A stretch of DNA of 5,398 nucleotides from assembly GCA_026984385.1 (NCBI GenBank), contig JALSSH010000030.1, positions 1 through 5,398 on the forward strand, given 5' to 3'. Source of the DNA: Ardenticatenia bacterium. GTDB lineage: Bacteria; Chloroflexota; Anaerolineae; Aggregatilineales; Aggregatilineaceae. The translations under genes were made by a program, and so were the position numbers. The first letter of the stretch is position 1. Every line of letters begins with the position of its first letter. The notes under the pieces are model-generated. The model ran no database searches. It was not told where the DNA came from and was given only the letters and a program-made list of their open reading frames with translations. Below, in pieces: positions 4,821-5,398 of the stretch.

Positions 4821-5398
4821 ATGGGCTATTTGTTAATTTTTGTGTGGCTGGCCGGCATTCTTTGGCACATCTGGCGCCTGATACGTTACTTCCAGATCGA
4901 AGGCTACGACAGCCGCCGCTATTTGCGCTGGCTGGTCGGCAAGCCCACCCGCTATATCCAATGGCGCGCGCTGATCTTTGTGGGCGTGGCCGTGCTCACC
5001 TCAGTGGTGCTGAACTTTGCCGGACAAGACACGGTCGCGGTTTACCTGGGGGTATGGGGCGCGGCGGCGGTCTTCGGGCTGTGGCCGGAACGCCCCAAAG
5101 AGGTCAAACAACGCTTTCGGCTGACCCAACGCGCCGCTCGTCTGCTGGTAACCGCGTTTGCGCTGGCGGTGTTGGTGCTTTTCGGCACGACAATCACGCT
5201 GGCCGCCGCGCTGCATATGAGTGACCGTGCTTCGTTTGTGCTGATCACCGTCATAGGGCTGCTGATCTATCACCTCAGCCCGCTTATTTTGCCGCTCGCC
5301 AACTTGCTCAACTACCCGATTGAGGCAGGCTTTCGGCGGCTTTTCCAACGCCGCGCGCGGCTCACCTTGCAACGCGCCGCCCCCGCCGTGATAGGGAT
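4821..5398 (+). CDS. N-terminal membrane domain of a MurF-like Mur ligase (3' end cut off by the window)
   Basis: 192 codons from ATG 4821 to the right edge with no stop. It starts 6 bases after the hydrolase stop, with GGGAG (4806-4810) 10 bases upstream inside the hydrolase's end. Hydrophobic segments lie at about 1-19, 50-67, 71-88, 107-131 and 138-162. Then comes NLLNYPIEAGFRRLF (161-175), a basic stretch, and APAVIG at the edge. In membrane-anchored MurF-like ligases known from Firmicutes and Chloroflexota, a similar N-terminal part ends in a PIE/PLE motif and basic helix, followed by VIGITGSxGKTS, the Mur-ligase ATP loop. The sequence stops exactly where that loop should begin, so the ligase assignment depends on this lead-in and on the operon. 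MurF adds D-Ala-D-Ala to the UDP-MurNAc tripeptide. If the ATP loop is absent, this is simply an unknown polytopic membrane protein. Confidence 0.7.
   Translation, partial: MGYLLIFVWLAGILWHIWRLIRYFQIEGYDSRRYLRWLVGKPTRYIQWRALIFVGVAVLTSVVLNFAGQDTVAVYLGVWGAAAVFGLWPERPKEVKQRFRLTQRAARLLVTAFALAVLVLFGTTITLAAALHMSDRASFVLITVIGLLIYHLSPLILPLANLLNYPIEAGFRRLFQRRARLTLQRAAPAVIG

Noticed and set aside
4844..5224. 126-codon plus-strand open frame in another frame
   Set aside because: It overlaps the membrane-domain gene starting at 4821, which has better coupling, a ribosome binding site and coherent membrane segments.

Overview
The window looks like chromosomal DNA from a GC-rich, non-mobile region of a bacterium, most likely a Chloroflexota (Anaerolineae-type) lineage. 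That placement is an inference. It rests on the kinds of genes present: a MurF-type ligase starting with a multi-pass membrane domain, a divergent MurA homologue, and a ROK protein beside a glutaminase-less SIS sugar isomerase. No diagnostic RNA gene is present. I see no transposase, tRNA, rRNA, CRISPR array or phage gene.

Layout. The left half is read on the minus strand, in transcription order: a small GlsB/YeaQ-type membrane protein (2486-2205), a SIS-domain sugar-phosphate isomerase/deaminase (2021-975), and a ROK-family protein (909 to the left edge, C-terminus cut off). The right half is read on the plus strand: a MurA/EPSP-synthase-fold protein (2767-4032), an alpha/beta hydrolase overlapping it by 4 bases (4029-4814), and the N-terminal membrane part of a MurF-like Mur ligase 6 bases further on (4821 to the right edge, ligase domain cut off). 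A 280-bp divergent intergenic region (2487-2766) separates the halves. It holds a strong sigma70-like promoter for the MurA-like operon, a weaker -10-like box for the glsB-type gene, and two inverted repeats.

Function. The SIS and ROK genes probably act together on amino-sugar phosphates: a GlmS-like isomerase fold without the glutaminase domain, plus a sugar-kinase-fold protein. They share one promoter, whose -35 box sits in the centre of a 25-bp perfect inverted repeat, so a repressor is likely. The plus-strand operon is peptidoglycan-related by family membership. Its first protein has the full MurA length and fold signatures but, in an alignment made from memory, lacks the catalytic lysine, the catalytic cysteine loop and the UDP-contacting residues, while keeping one aspartate and two arginines. 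That degenerate MurA, the coupled hydrolase and the membrane-anchored Mur ligase are the part most worth following up.

Limits. Both end genes are truncated by the window. All family calls come from reading motifs by eye; no database search was run.
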